From M55B144 sp964550615 (lineage in GTDB: Bacteria > Bipolaricaulota > Bipolaricaulia > UBA7950 > UBA9294): DNA of 13,286 bases. Positions 1 to 6,657 of this stretch are shown here, in pieces. The notes below the pieces were generated by a model. The model worked only from the letters and a program-made list of their open reading frames with translations. It was not told the DNA's origin and did not search any database. Each line of letters opens with the position of its first letter. Positions within the stretch are counted from its first letter, which is position 1. Position numbers and translations under genes: made by a program. The DNA lies in contig CAZKAB010000045.1 of assembly GCA_964550615.1 (NCBI GenBank), forward strand, positions 1-13,286. Direction: 5' to 3'.

Positions 1-26
1 ACTACAAGCAGCTGATGGGCGGCTGA
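1..26 (+). CDS. C-terminal end of upstream gene, probably ABC solute-binding protein (partial)
   Basis: One frame reads YKQLMGG and then a TGA stop at 24-26. Only seven residues are visible, so the family cannot be read from sequence. The identification as a periplasmic or lipoprotein solute-binding subunit is inferred from position: binding-protein genes usually sit directly before the two permeases in this transporter class, and a terminator-like hairpin often separates the two so that more binding protein is made. Another frame also stops here (TGA at 13-15), so even the reading frame is not certain. Confidence 0.35.
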
Positions 27-31
27 TCCAG

Positions 32-60
32 CCGATAAGAACGGGGAGCCTTCTTATCGG
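32..60 (+). promoter_or_regulatory. Competing hairpin, mutually exclusive with the terminator stem
   Basis: Bases 32-41 (CCGATAAGAA) pair perfectly with 51-60 (TTCTTATCGG), a 10-bp stem with a 9-nt loop. That loop (42-50) is itself the 5' arm of the terminator stem, so the arrangement is A-B-A'-B' and both helices cannot form fully together. The connecting loops would be zero length, which makes a true pseudoknot sterically unlikely. A switch between anti-terminator and terminator is the simpler reading. No ligand-binding domain or protein site is recognisable in the few bases present. Confidence 0.5.
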
Positions 61-80
61 GCTCCCCGTTGTTTTGGTTT
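40..80 (+). terminator. Intrinsic-terminator-like hairpin between binding protein and permeases
   Basis: Bases 40-50 (AACGGGGAGCC) pair perfectly with 60-70 (GGCTCCCCGTT). This makes an 11-bp GC-rich stem with a 9-nt loop, followed by the T-rich tail GTTTTGGTTT at 71-80. It lies between the stop at 24-26 and the permease start at 103. In this setting such hairpins normally give partial termination or 3'-end protection of the binding-protein mRNA, with reduced read-through into the permeases. The T tract is interrupted by G, which fits incomplete termination. Confidence 0.75.
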
Positions 81-102
81 CATAGAAAGAGAGGACAAGA
101 TC

Positions 103-987
103 ATGGAGAGCAAGTTTCCAAATAGGCTGTACCCGTTGCTCATCCTCATTCCTACCTTACTCATTTGCGGGATGTTCCTCTACTATCCGCTAGCACAAAG
201 CTTCAGCTGGAGCCTACTCCGGTCAGCATTCATGGGCCTTCGCACCCTCTATGTGGGAACTCAGAACTACGTGCGCCTGTTCACCTCATCGGCCTACCTG
301 CACAGCCTGTGGGTAAGTATCCTGTTCGCCGCGGGGGTTGTTCTTCTTGGTCTCTCCATTTCTCTGGGGATTGCGCTGGTTGCAAACCGCAAGATACGCG
401 GGGCTCGCATCTACCGGACCGCTCTCATCTGGCCATACGCGCTCTCCCCTGCGGTCGCGGGGACGATCTGGTTATTTCTGTTCAATCCAACAGCAGGGGT
501 AGTAAATTTCATCTTGGAGCGAACCATTGGAATATCGCCCGACTGGGTCACGAGCAGAAATCTGGCCATTCTTCTCGTTGTCACCGCTGCGGTGTGGAAG
601 AACCTAGGATACAACATAGTCTTCTTCCTGGCAGGGCTACAGAACGTACCGGGGCAGGTAGTCGAGGCGGCGCGAATAGATGGCGCCGGCGCATGGCGCT
701 GTTTTTGGCGGATCACGCTTCCCTTGTTGTCTCCCACCGCATTCTTTCTTCTGATCATGAACATGATCTACGCCTTCTTCGGCGTATTCGGCCTTATCGA
801 CGTTCTCACCAAAGGAGGGCCGGCAAACGCAACGAATATCCTCATCTACAACTTGTATCGTGACGCATTCATGCACAACAAGTGGGGAATGGCAGCGACA
901 CAGTCGGTGATCCTGTTTGTCATGGTAGTCGCATTCACATTGCTTCAGTTCCGGACCACGGGAAGGAAGGTGCACTATGGCGGGTAA
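103..987 (+). CDS. ugpA: ABC transporter permease, MalF/UgpA type
   Basis: This is one of two inner-membrane subunits of a carbohydrate/glycerophosphate ABC importer (294 aa, normal for the family). About six hydrophobic segments are visible, near residues 9-30, 66-95, 104-127, 153-177, 208-230 and 262-282. The cytoplasmic coupling loop carries the EAA motif: E188-A-A, G194, I204 and LP at 206-207, with the canonical spacing, which docks on the ATPase. The ATG at 103 is preceded by GAGAGG about 8 nt upstream. The 3' end overlaps the next permease by 11 nt, so the two are translationally coupled. The substrate is not readable from the sequence. The ugp assignment (G3P or glycerophosphodiesters) rests on the overlapping GDPD and glycerol genes downstream; a sugar transporter is the alternative. 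Confidence 0.85.
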   Translation: MESKFPNRLYPLLILIPTLLICGMFLYYPLAQSFSWSLLRSAFMGLRTLYVGTQNYVRLFTSSAYLHSLWVSILFAAGVVLLGLSISLGIALVANRKIRGARIYRTALIWPYALSPAVAGTIWLFLFNPTAGVVNFILERTIGISPDWVTSRNLAILLVVTAAVWKNLGYNIVFFLAGLQNVPGQVVEAARIDGAGAWRCFWRITLPLLSPTAFFLLIMNMIYAFFGVFGLIDVLTKGGPANATNILIYNLYRDAFMHNKWGMAATQSVILFVMVVAFTLLQFRTTGRKVHYGG

Positions 988-1840
988 GAGAAGAATGCGT
1001 GACTGGTACTTCTGGAGGCCGAAACTCTCCACCTTCTCCACTCATCTTATCCTCCTCTTGGCGGCTCTGATCATCGCGTCTCCCATCATCTTCGCGCTCA
1101 TCAAGAGCACGCAGAGCACCGCCCAAATCAACACGTATCCCCCCAGCTTCAGCATCGGAAACTCGACGATCAAGAACTACACTGACGCTTGGGAGCGCTA
1201 TGATTTGGGTCGCTTGATGGGTAATACGTTCAAAGTGGCGATAAGCGTCATGGTGGTAAAAACCATTCTTTCTCTCCTTGCGGCTCTTGCGTTGGTCTAC
1301 TTCGATTTCCGTTTTAAGGGATTGATCTTTGTCTTCATCCTCGTAACACTGATGATGCCGGTCCCCGTACGCATAGTCCCGCTGTTCAAGTTTGTGAGCA
1401 GCCTTGGTTGGGGGAACACGTTCTGGGCACTGACTGTCCCGTTCTTGGCTTCCGCAACAGGGACGTTTCTCTTCCGCCAGCATTTCATGTCCATCCCCAC
1501 GTCGCTCGTCGACGCAGCCCGCGTGGATGGGGTCGGCCCGATGCGCTTCTTGTGGCAAATCCTCGTACCGATGTCTTTCAACACAATCGGCGCCATGGCC
1601 GTGATCGAGTTCGTCTACTTGTGGAACCAGTACCTGTGGCCGCTGATTATCATCAGCTCCAATAAAAATCAGATGATCCAGATGGGAGTAAAACGGCTTA
1701 CAGTCAGTGGCCCTGAAGGGATGGTAAACTGGGGCTTATCCATGGCAGGAGTGGTCATTACCATGCTGCCTCCGCTCATCATGTTCATTCTGCTGCAGGA
1801 GCAGTTTATGCGCGGCTTCGCTCTCACGGAGGAGAAGTGA
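977..1840 (+). CDS. ugpE: ABC transporter permease, MalG/UgpE type
   Basis: Second permease of the importer (287 aa). Its first transmembrane helix lies near residues 22-43, after a basic N-terminus. The periplasmic stretch after it is typical of MalG/UgpE partners. The EAA loop reads D179-A-A, G185, I195 and VP at 197-198, so the usual Glu is Asp, a common variant. The start at 977 follows AGGAAGGT, a good ribosome site, and lies inside the end of the first permease. The 3' end overlaps the GDPD gene by 4 nt (GTGA), tying the transporter to phosphodiester hydrolysis. No ATPase gene lies in this cluster; the partial ATPase at the right edge of the window is the obvious candidate partner. Confidence 0.85.
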   Translation: MAGKRRMRDWYFWRPKLSTFSTHLILLLAALIIASPIIFALIKSTQSTAQINTYPPSFSIGNSTIKNYTDAWERYDLGRLMGNTFKVAISVMVVKTILSLLAALALVYFDFRFKGLIFVFILVTLMMPVPVRIVPLFKFVSSLGWGNTFWALTVPFLASATGTFLFRQHFMSIPTSLVDAARVDGVGPMRFLWQILVPMSFNTIGAMAVIEFVYLWNQYLWPLIIISSNKNQMIQMGVKRLTVSGPEGMVNWGLSMAGVVITMLPPLIMFILLQEQFMRGFALTEEK

Positions 1841-2607
1841 AGATCGTTGGACACAAGGGCGGCGGGAACGAGGCGCCGGAGAACACCCGCGCGGGCATCC
1901 AGCATGCGCTTGCGCTGGGGCTGGATGCGGTTGAGATAGATATCTGGCCGACCGCTGACGGTCGATTCGTCCTTTTCCACGACGCCGATATCGCCCGCCT
2001 GACCGGGCACGCTGGTTGGACGATGCACCTGACGAGTACTCAGCTGCGAACGTTGGAGATCGGATGCCCCGTATCAAAAAGGCCCACCGGCGAACGGATA
2101 CTGCTTCTGGAAGAGGCGCTGGAACTACTCGCCGGCAAAGCCGAACTGTTCCTCGAGGTCAAACGGACTCGGCACGAACTGGACCGCTACACATGGGTGG
2201 AGGAACGGCTGCCGCAGATTCTGGATGAATGCAGTGCCGTCCCCTGGACAACCGTGATCTCATTCGATCATCGAAGCCTTCTCAATATGCATGAACTGTC
2301 AAGTGAGACGCGAGTAGGCATGCTATACGCCGGGGAATGGCTAAGTCTGTGGCAGGAAGTTGATGCTCTCGGACCGGTCGCGCTTCTTCCCCATTGGGCG
2401 CAGACCACGCCCGCGTTGGTCGAAGCCGCGCATGCAAAAGGCCTTTCGATCTATCCGTGGGTGGTGAACGATAGCGAATGGATGCAGCAATTCGCGCAAA
2501 TGGGGGTGGATGGGATAATCACCGATCGCCCTGGGGAGCTCGTTCGGCTGAGATGTCCCTCAGATAGGCCGGTCAACGAGACGAAATCGGAGGTATTGCA
2601 TGACTGA
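1837..2607 (+). CDS. ugpQ: Cytoplasmic glycerophosphodiester phosphodiesterase (UgpQ-like)
   Basis: Hydrolyses glycerophosphodiesters to sn-glycerol-3-phosphate plus an alcohol. It is a 256-aa TIM-barrel GDPD with no signal peptide, so cytoplasmic, like E. coli UgpQ. Visible active-site residues are H6 in GHKGG, the PENT box (14-17), metal ligands E33 and D35 in EIDIW, and H48-D49 in LFHD; the C-terminus carries the typical GVDGIITDRP. The phosphate-contacting Arg that normally follows the first His (HRG) is Lys here. Translation starts at GTG 1837, chosen because it lies in the 4-nt GTGA overlap with the permease stop and follows GGAGGAG. It overlaps the HAD phosphatase gene by 8 nt. Its role is probably to cleave what the transporter imports. 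Confidence 0.88.
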   Translation: MKIVGHKGGGNEAPENTRAGIQHALALGLDAVEIDIWPTADGRFVLFHDADIARLTGHAGWTMHLTSTQLRTLEIGCPVSKRPTGERILLLEEALELLAGKAELFLEVKRTRHELDRYTWVEERLPQILDECSAVPWTTVISFDHRSLLNMHELSSETRVGMLYAGEWLSLWQEVDALGPVALLPHWAQTTPALVEAAHAKGLSIYPWVVNDSEWMQQFAQMGVDGIITDRPGELVRLRCPSDRPVNETKSEVLHD

Positions 2608-3469
2608 TTGGTTTCCAGACGGCGGCGATGCTGCTGGGCTTTCCAATGGCCACCCGCTTGTCGCGTGTCGAGGATTTGTGTTTGATGTAGACGGCGTCCT
2701 CTGCAGAGGCGAAGACGTGATTCCGCGCGCTCCCGAGGCAATAGAGCGTCTACGCCGCGGCGGCAAGAAAGTCATCTTTATTTCTAACAATTCCACAAAA
2801 TCGCGCGAGGAATACATCGCGAAGTTTATGCGCCTAGGCATCCCGGTGACCGCGGATGACCTCGTACTATCTACATACGCTACCGCACGGTACGTTGCGG
2901 ATGAACACCCCGGCGCACGCGTGTACATGGTTGGAGCCTCCGGCCTGAGAGACGAGATTAAGCTCGCAGGACTAGATCTGGTAGAAGACCCCCTGCAGGC
3001 AGAATACGTAATCGTCGGCTCTGCATTCAACGGCAAGGGAGAGCTGACCTCGGAGAACGGTATGAGGATCACGGGCGCGCTTCGGGCGCTGTACCATGCG
3101 AGCGCTAGGTTTGTGGCAACCAATCCTGACCGAATCTTCCCGGCAAAGGACGGAGTCATCCCAGGGACCGGAGCGGTAATCGGTGCCCTATCCTACATGG
3201 TTGATCGCCAACCAGATGCAGTGATTGGAAAACCATCGCCGTACATAGTACAGATCGCGCTTAATCGAATGGCACTTTCCGGCAACGACTGCGCAATTGT
3301 CGGAGATATGGACACGGACATGCTTGCGGGACGCGAGATGGGAATGACAAAGGTATTCGTGCGCTCGGGAGCGATGACCGAAGAACGGCTGCAGTCCCTG
3401 GGAATCAGGCCCGATTTCGCATTCGATTCGGTAATTGACATCTTGGCGCTTAGAGGAGCATCGGAATGA
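2600..3469 (+). CDS. HAD-IIA (NagD/PGP-like) phosphatase, copy 1
   Basis: A haloacid-dehalogenase phosphatase, subfamily IIA, 289 aa. Motif I is D29-V-D31-G (nucleophile D29), motif II is S62 in FISNNST, motif III is K211 in IGKPSP, and motif IV is GD236-MDTD240. A cap domain lies between motifs II and III. Known HAD-IIA enzymes hydrolyse p-nitrophenyl phosphate, 2-phosphoglycolate, nucleotides or glycerol phosphate; mammalian PGP and Mycobacterium tuberculosis Rv1692 act on G3P. Since it overlaps the GDPD gene by 8 nt, glycerol-3-phosphate or glycerol-1-phosphate is the inferred substrate. About 25 residues precede the domain with no alternative start between, and GGAGG lies 7 nt before the ATG. 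It is a paralogue of the HAD gene at 6654. Confidence 0.85.
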   Translation: MTDWFPDGGDAAGLSNGHPLVACRGFVFDVDGVLCRGEDVIPRAPEAIERLRRGGKKVIFISNNSTKSREEYIAKFMRLGIPVTADDLVLSTYATARYVADEHPGARVYMVGASGLRDEIKLAGLDLVEDPLQAEYVIVGSAFNGKGELTSENGMRITGALRALYHASARFVATNPDRIFPAKDGVIPGTGAVIGALSYMVDRQPDAVIGKPSPYIVQIALNRMALSGNDCAIVGDMDTDMLAGREMGMTKVFVRSGAMTEERLQSLGIRPDFAFDSVIDILALRGASE

Positions 3470-4686
3470 GCAAGGCAACCTACGTAATGGCCCTGAAGCA
3501 AGGCATTGATAGACTGCGCGACGCCGGGCGCACCGTGACGTTGGTACATCACAACGATTGCGACGGACTCACCGCGGGCGCGGTCTTGGAGACGGCTCTG
3601 TCACGAGACGGATTCACCGTGAACCGGATCGCGCTGGAGCGGATCCATCCACCGATCGTTGCACGCATCCATGACCGCGCCGCGGGAAATCCAATTGTGT
3701 ACACCGACCTCGCCGGTCGTGCAGCTCCCGCCATCTGCGAGATCAATCGCGACCGATCCTTCACCCTTATCCTGGACCACCATCCGGCGGAAGAATCGAC
3801 TTCCGACAGTGTATTGAACCTGTCGACAGAAAGATTCGGACTGTCTGGGGAGGACGCGATCTCCGCCGCCAGCGCCGCAACCATCTTTGCTTCAGCTCTC
3901 GACGAGAGGAACGACGATCTACGATATCTTGGTGTAATCGGCGCAATCGGCGACTCTCACGATCGCGGCGGGAAGCTCATCGCAGAAAACCGGGAAGCGC
4001 TAATGGCCTCCGTGTCACGAGGTGACATTCGGATAGTTCCGAAGACCGATGGCAAGGAAGGATATGCGCTTACCCGCTTCAATGAAGAACTCGACCTCAC
4101 GCCGTTCGCAAGATCGCTCACAACACTGGGGGCGGCCGGGTATGCCTTGGGAGGACCGGAGGTTGGAATCAAGGCATGTTTTGAGGGTGCAAGTGTTTCA
4201 TATCGCCAGAAGCTCGCCGAGCTCGACGCGCTGAAGGAAGAGCGGTTTGCGCGCGAGATCAAACGTCTGCAGGAAGGCGGCATGCGCACCACTCCCCACC
4301 ATCAATGGTTCATCGTTGGAGCCGGTTTCTCCCCAATGGGAGTGAAGATCATCGGCGAGTTCTGTATGGACATCAGAGACGAAGTGTTCATGGATCCGGC
4401 CAAGTACATCGCCGGATTCCAGGACATGCCGGAAGAGATACCCGGATTAGGGCGATTTGAGTGGGATCTTGTGAAGGTGTCGATGCGCGTTCCCACTCCT
4501 CTCGGACAGCGGATCATCGACGGCGACATGCCGGGGCTGGACTGGTTGTTGCCCGAAGCAGCGCTCCAGGTCGATGGATCGATCGACGCTTGCCACGGGT
4601 ATGCAGCTGCGTCCTTGATCCCGCGCGGCCGAGAGGAGGAACTGATCGGGCTAATGGATCGATTGCTCAACCAGAAGGGGCTATGA
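3466..4686 (+). CDS. DHH-family phosphoesterase
   Basis: A 406-aa member of the DHH superfamily (RecJ, NrnA/GdpP-type phosphoesterases). Manganese-binding motifs are clear: H29-N-D31-C-D33-G, D81 in YTDLAG, D104-H-H106 in ILDHHP, and D163 in GAIGDSHD. The C-terminus has ACHGYAAAS (C376-H377), which resembles the DHHA1 substrate-binding motif GGHxxAAG with the glycines replaced. There is no signal peptide or membrane segment. Such proteins cleave phosphodiester bonds in single-stranded DNA, short RNA or cyclic dinucleotides; the substrate here is unknown. It starts in an ATGA overlap with the HAD gene and ends in an ATGA overlap with the beta-helix gene, so it is fully embedded in the operon. 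That placement makes a non-nucleic-acid phosphodiester substrate conceivable but unproven. Confidence 0.82.
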   Translation: MSKATYVMALKQGIDRLRDAGRTVTLVHHNDCDGLTAGAVLETALSRDGFTVNRIALERIHPPIVARIHDRAAGNPIVYTDLAGRAAPAICEINRDRSFTLILDHHPAEESTSDSVLNLSTERFGLSGEDAISAASAATIFASALDERNDDLRYLGVIGAIGDSHDRGGKLIAENREALMASVSRGDIRIVPKTDGKEGYALTRFNEELDLTPFARSLTTLGAAGYALGGPEVGIKACFEGASVSYRQKLAELDALKEERFAREIKRLQEGGMRTTPHHQWFIVGAGFSPMGVKIIGEFCMDIRDEVFMDPAKYIAGFQDMPEEIPGLGRFEWDLVKVSMRVPTPLGQRIIDGDMPGLDWLLPEAALQVDGSIDACHGYAAASLIPRGREEELIGLMDRLLNQKGL

Positions 4687-5654
4687 ACAGACATCAATCC
4701 TCCTTGGTTCTTCTTTGTCTGCTCGCGATCGGCCTCATCGGGTCGATCGCGAGCGGCAGCATGCCGCGAGATCCAATCTCCATCCGCTGCGATGCCGATT
4801 TGCACAAAGGGAATGGGATTTTATCCGGCAGCGGTTCGGCAACCGATCCATACGTAATCTGCGATTGGGCAATCGAAGTGCAAACCGGCATCGGAATCGA
4901 GGTGAGGGGCATATCCGCCTATCTAGTCATCCGCAATTGCAGCATTGTCGGAGTCGGCCGCATGAGCACGGGCATCCTCTTGAGGGAAGCACCCAACACG
5001 CAGGTGACGGACTGCAAACTGACCAATCTGGCAACGGGAATCTTCGTCTATCAAGACCCAGATGCTTTTGTCGCCGGCAACGCTATTACCGCGTGTCGCA
5101 GTGGGATTCAAGGATCTGAATCATCCGGCATCTCCATCACGGCGAATACTATCGATGGCGATGCCGAACGGGGGATCTTCCTGTGGCGGTGTCACGATGC
5201 ATCCATCACGGAGAACGTGGTGGTCGCGTGCACCGACGGAATCTACCTCGACAGCTGCCATAGAGACAGCCTCACTCGCAATCGTGTCGAGGCTTCAGCC
5301 CATGGCATCTTTCTTTGGGATTGTTTCGATTGCACAGCCGCTCATAACGTTCTGCGAAGCTGCGGTCTAGGACTCGCCGTCGTTCACACATCGGAGCGGA
5401 ACCGAATCTTTGGGAACATTTTTCTCGACAACGATCGTGCCGCAACCTGCGACAAACCCGGCAATGCCTGGGATGGCGGCTATCCTGTGGGCGGCAACTT
5501 CTGGGCAGGCGAGCCCTTTTTCGACCTTCTATCCGGCGAGAATCAAGACCAACCCGGACCCGACGGTATCGCGGACAAACCGAGGGACATCCCATTAGAG
5601 AGCCTGGATCGATACCCGCTGATGATACGGCCGTCGGAAGACGAGAATACGTAG
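4683..5654 (+). CDS. Secreted NosD-like right-handed beta-helix protein
   Basis: A 323-aa exported protein. Residues 1-25 form a signal peptide: basic N-terminus, hydrophobic 8-23, and a likely signal-peptidase I site after A-S-G25. Residues 71-251 are about eight beta-helix coils of the NosD/CASH type, mostly exactly 22 residues, starting GI and carrying Asn at position 15. The C-terminus has the NosD-family signature: WDGGYP, GGNFW, then an Asp/Gly-rich PGPDGIAD and DRYPLM. The ATG at 4683 is preferred over longer upstream in-frame starts because it sits in the ATGA overlap with the DHH stop, follows AGAAGGGG and begins the signal peptide. CASH beta-helices commonly bind or cleave polysaccharides; no catalytic site can be assigned. 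It lies just before secreted GlpQ, suggesting a joint extracytoplasmic role. It is unlikely to be true NosD, since no nitrous-oxide reductase genes are present. Confidence 0.85.
   Translation: MNRHQSSLVLLCLLAIGLIGSIASGSMPRDPISIRCDADLHKGNGILSGSGSATDPYVICDWAIEVQTGIGIEVRGISAYLVIRNCSIVGVGRMSTGILLREAPNTQVTDCKLTNLATGIFVYQDPDAFVAGNAITACRSGIQGSESSGISITANTIDGDAERGIFLWRCHDASITENVVVACTDGIYLDSCHRDSLTRNRVEASAHGIFLWDCFDCTAAHNVLRSCGLGLAVVHTSERNRIFGNIFLDNDRAATCDKPGNAWDGGYPVGGNFWAGEPFFDLLSGENQDQPGPDGIADKPRDIPLESLDRYPLMIRPSEDENT
4893..5435 (+). repeat. Tandem 22-residue beta-helix coils with Asn and Cys ladders
   Basis: At protein level the coils start at residues 71, 97, 119, 141, 164, 186, 208 and 230. Each starts G-[IL], and those from 97 on are 22 or 23 residues long. 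Asn recurs at coil position 15 in five of them. Cys stands at position 7 in three successive coils (C170, C192, C214) and at position 20 in three coils (C138, C183, C227). Within this protein repeat the DNA has diverged, so it is an old structural repeat and not a recent duplication. Confidence 0.75.
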
Positions 5655-5691
5655 CTGCAAGATCGAGATCGACAGACACAGGGAGGTCATC

Positions 5692-6657
5692 ATGAGACGA
5701 ATACTAGCCACCCTGGCAATCGTGATTGCCATTGGACTGCTCGCATTCGGCCAGGCAAAGATTGTCATCGGACATCGTGGAGCAGCGGGATACCTTCCCG
5801 AGGAAACCCTTGCCGGATACGCATTCGGATATGCGCTTGGCGCCGACTACTTGGAGCCGGACCTGGTGATGACCAAAGACGCCCATTTCATCTGTCTACA
5901 TGATATCTATCTCGAGCCAACTACAGATGTAGAGCAGGTCTTTCCGAGTCGGCATCGCTCCGACGGGCACTGGTATGCAGCCGATTTCACTTTGGCCGAG
6001 ATTAAGACTTTGTCTGTACACGAGCGATGCCAACCAAACGGAAACCCGTTCTTCCCAAATCGCTTTCCGGTAGGTGCATCGCACTTCCAAGTGCCGACGT
6101 TCAGAGAGATGGTCGAACTCGTTCAAGGATTGAACAAGAGTACAGGCCATGATGTCGGGATTTATCCGGAATTGAAGCGCCCCAGCTGGCATGAACAGCA
6201 AGGGCTCCCGATGGAGCAGGCGTTGCTTGACCTCCTGACCGAGTACGGCTATACAACCACAAACGCCAAAGTATATGTTCAGTGCTTCGAGCCGGATTCG
6301 CTCAAGACGCTCCGCAAGCTCGGGACAACACTTCCGCTTGTTCAGCTGGTCAGCGCCAGTTGGACGTATGCCGGCATGTGGACAGAGAAGGGGCTCGATG
6401 AGATAGCAACCTATGCTGACGGGATAGGCCCCTCGAAGACCATTATCGAAGACAACCCCGCCTACGTTGGCTGGGCACATGATCGAGGACTCGTGGTGCA
6501 TCCATATACTTTCCGCAAGGACGAGCTCCCGAAAAAATACGCGACTCTTGGCGAGGAAGTAAGACGATTCTACTTCACATACGATGTGGATGGCTTATTC
6601 ACTGATTTCGCAGATATCGCCGCCGCGGCATTGCCAGGCAAAGGAAATACCCAGTGA
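5692..6657 (+). CDS. glpQ: Secreted glycerophosphodiester phosphodiesterase GlpQ
   Basis: An exported GDPD of 321 aa (E. coli GlpQ is a little longer). Residues 1-22 are a signal peptide ending GQA before K23. The mature protein begins with GHRGAAGY, followed by the GlpQ-type PEET box. Catalytic residues visible are H28, R29, E55, D57 and H70, with the GlpQ signatures ADYLEPDLVMTKD and LHDIYLE. Unlike the cytoplasmic GDPD it keeps the canonical HR pair. It hydrolyses glycerophosphodiesters outside the cytoplasmic membrane, giving G3P for import. It starts 37 nt after the beta-helix gene, the largest gap in the first gene block, and has its own strong ribosome site (GGAGGT). It ends in a GTGA overlap with the second HAD phosphatase. 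Confidence 0.92.
   Translation: MRRILATLAIVIAIGLLAFGQAKIVIGHRGAAGYLPEETLAGYAFGYALGADYLEPDLVMTKDAHFICLHDIYLEPTTDVEQVFPSRHRSDGHWYAADFTLAEIKTLSVHERCQPNGNPFFPNRFPVGASHFQVPTFREMVELVQGLNKSTGHDVGIYPELKRPSWHEQQGLPMEQALLDLLTEYGYTTTNAKVYVQCFEPDSLKTLRKLGTTLPLVQLVSASWTYAGMWTEKGLDEIATYADGIGPSKTIIEDNPAYVGWAHDRGLVVHPYTFRKDELPKKYATLGEEVRRFYFTYDVDGLFTDFADIAAAALPGKGNTQ

Noticed and set aside
32..70. H-type pseudoknot formed by the two overlapping stems
   Set aside because: With both helices formed, all connecting loops would be zero length, which cannot span the grooves. Mutually exclusive hairpins are more reasonable.
935..1558. Long minus-strand open frames opposite the permease and other genes
   Set aside because: They are antisense to genes with strong family motifs, have Arg/His/Cys-rich compositions typical of shadow frames and lack ribosome sites or recognisable domains.
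4461..4682. Upstream in-frame extension of the beta-helix gene (start at 4461)
   Set aside because: It lies wholly inside the DHH gene. The ATG at 4683 forms an ATGA overlap and starts a clear signal peptide, which the extension would bury.
4683..5654. True NosD (nitrous-oxide reductase copper maturation protein)
   Set aside because: Only the generic beta-helix and C-terminal signature are shared. No nosZ, nosF, nosY or nosL-like gene is near, and the context is glycerophosphodiester metabolism.
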